Positions 32,558 through 33,392 of a stretch of 33,392 nucleotides of DNA are shown piece after piece. Position 1 is the first letter of the stretch; every line of letters starts with the position of its first letter. A program made the position numbers and the translations under genes. The notes under the pieces are model-generated. The model saw nothing but the letters and a program-made list of their open reading frames with translations, did not search any database and was not told where the DNA came from. This DNA is from Jiangella rhizosphaerae (GTDB lineage: Bacteria > Actinomycetota > Actinomycetes > Jiangellales > Jiangellaceae), in assembly GCF_003579925.1 (NCBI RefSeq), contig NZ_QUAL01000016.1:35317-68708 (forward strand). The letters are read 5' to 3'.

Positions 32558-33392
32558 TCAGACGCGGCCGTAGAAGGACGGGTCGACCCAGTAGAAGACG
32601 TCCTGGACCTCGACGTCCTTGCCCGGCCGCGGCGCGTGGATCATCTGGCCGCCGCCGATGTACAGGCCCACGTGGTACACGCCGGAGGCCTGTCCGTTGT
32701 CGGACCAGAAGATCAGGTCGCCCGGGCGCAGGTCGGAGTACGAGACGCGGTCGACCCGCTGCGCCTGCGCCACGCTCCAGTGCGGCAGGTCGACGCCGCC
32801 GGCCTCCCACGCCCGCATGGTGAGGCCGGAGCAGTCGAAGCTGTCCGGGCCGTCCGCGCCCCACTCGTACGGCTTGCCGAGCTGGGCGAACGCGTAGTCG
32901 ACGGCGGCCTGCGCGCCGCTGGCCGGCGGATCGGGCTGCTCGGGCTCCTCCGGCTCGTCCGTCGGCTCCGGCGACGGCTCGACGGTGGGCTGCGGCGGTT
33001 CGGGCGGCGTCGTCGGCTCGGCCGTCGGCTGCGGGGGCGTGCTGGGCTGCGGCGGCGCGCTCGGCTCCGTCGTCGGCTGCGGCGGCGCGCTCGGCTCGAC
33101 CGGGACGGTGGGGTCGTCCGGCGGTCCGAGGGACGGCTCGCTCGTCGGCGCGGGCGGCTCGGTCGGGTCGTGCTCCGCCTGGTCCTGTTCGGCCTGCTCC
33201 TGCTCGGCGGCCAGGGCCTCCTGGCGCTGCCGCTCGAGCGCGACGGTGGTGCCCCGGGCCGCGGCCAGCTGGGCGATCGCGGCGGTGCGCTGCTCCTCGA
33301 CCGCGGCGACCGCGCGCTCCTGACCCGCGACCGCGGCCTCGGCCGCCGCCCTGGCCGCGTCGGCCTGTTCGGCGGCGGCGGACCGCTCGGCC
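32558..33392 (-). CDS. NlpC/P60 endopeptidase (RipA-like), 5' end beyond window
   Basis: The visible ~277 C-terminal residues stay open to the window edge. From the edge: an Ala/Glu/Gln-rich coiled coil (RQRQEALAAEQEQAEQ near its end), a long Pro/Glu/Thr linker with TEPSAPPQP-type repeats, then the NlpC/P60 domain. The catalytic Cys is in FDCSGLTMRAW, the His in VYHVGLYIGGG, and the third polar residue in MIHAPRPG. It cuts the peptide cross-links of peptidoglycan, as in RipA-type enzymes for cell separation. The start, signal peptide and promoter lie outside the window. Confidence 0.93.
   Translation of the reverse strand, partial: AERSAAAEQADAARAAAEAAVAGQERAVAAVEEQRTAAIAQLAAARGTTVALERQRQEALAAEQEQAEQDQAEHDPTEPPAPTSEPSLGPPDDPTVPVEPSAPPQPTTEPSAPPQPSTPPQPTAEPTTPPEPPQPTVEPSPEPTDEPEEPEQPDPPASGAQAAVDYAFAQLGKPYEWGADGPDSFDCSGLTMRAWEAGGVDLPHWSVAQAQRVDRVSYSDLRPGDLIFWSDNGQASGVYHVGLYIGGGQMIHAPRPGKDVEVQDVFYWVDPSFYGRV

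Overview
This is a chromosomal window from a high-GC Gram-positive actinobacterium. The evidence is very strong G/C at third codon positions, many GTG starts, leaderless-looking promoters, a mycothiol-linked (MDMPI/DinB) family protein, an F420-type LLM oxidoreductase, the actinobacterial 'GPGG' mini-membrane protein, and the block dacB - zinc metalloprotease - tilS - hpt - ftsH - folE followed by a RipA-like NlpC/P60 gene. A Jiangella-like or related soil actinomycete is my best guess; the genus cannot be fixed from sequence reading alone.

Layout. 1-3415 (+): a sodium:solute symporter with a small two-helix membrane protein, then an ECF sigma factor overlapping its zinc-finger anti-sigma factor. 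3412-6631 (-): a tightly packed run read from the right as antitoxin, VapC-type PIN toxin, AAA ATPase, 2H phosphoesterase (2'-5' RNA ligase-like) and MDMPI-family protein. 6668-9742: a TetR regulator divergent from a VOC protein with two operator copies between them, then an ArsR regulator with a perfect 12-bp inverted-repeat operator overlapping an MFS exporter. 9706-12880 (-): purS-purQ-purL with 4- and 1-base overlaps, convergent with the MFS gene. 13086-18321: an atypical winged-helix regulator divergent from a 1482-residue secreted subtilase with a malectin-like C-terminus. 18322-18855: terminators, a 55-residue hydrophobic peptide gene with its own near-consensus promoter, and a divergent candidate small RNA. 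18856-23870: purB, the GPGG small protein, a second TetR regulator, a GAP-family membrane protein preceded by a 26-codon leader ORF, a ribbon-helix-helix-like protein overlapping a VOC protein, and a frameshifted F420-type oxidoreductase gene. 24032-32535: folE, ftsH, hpt, a 0.6-kb palindromic repeat cluster, tilS, a zinc metalloprotease, dacB and inorganic pyrophosphatase. The window ends inside an NlpC/P60 endopeptidase gene.

Functional themes are de novo purine synthesis (purS/Q/L/B), purine salvage and pterin synthesis (hpt, folE), membrane proteolysis (FtsH), tRNA decoding (TilS), cell-wall turnover (DacB, NlpC/P60), regulator-transporter pairs and a toxin-antitoxin locus.

The most interesting candidate is at 18446-18850: a hydrophobic mini-protein gene and a divergently transcribed, terminator-ended RNA candidate that shares two perfect complementary stretches (10 and 13 bases) with that gene's leader and start region. 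This looks like an unreported type I toxin-antitoxin-like locus. Second is the MITE/REPIN-like palindromic cluster splitting the tilS-hpt operon; third is the vapBC - ATPase - 2H phosphoesterase gene run.
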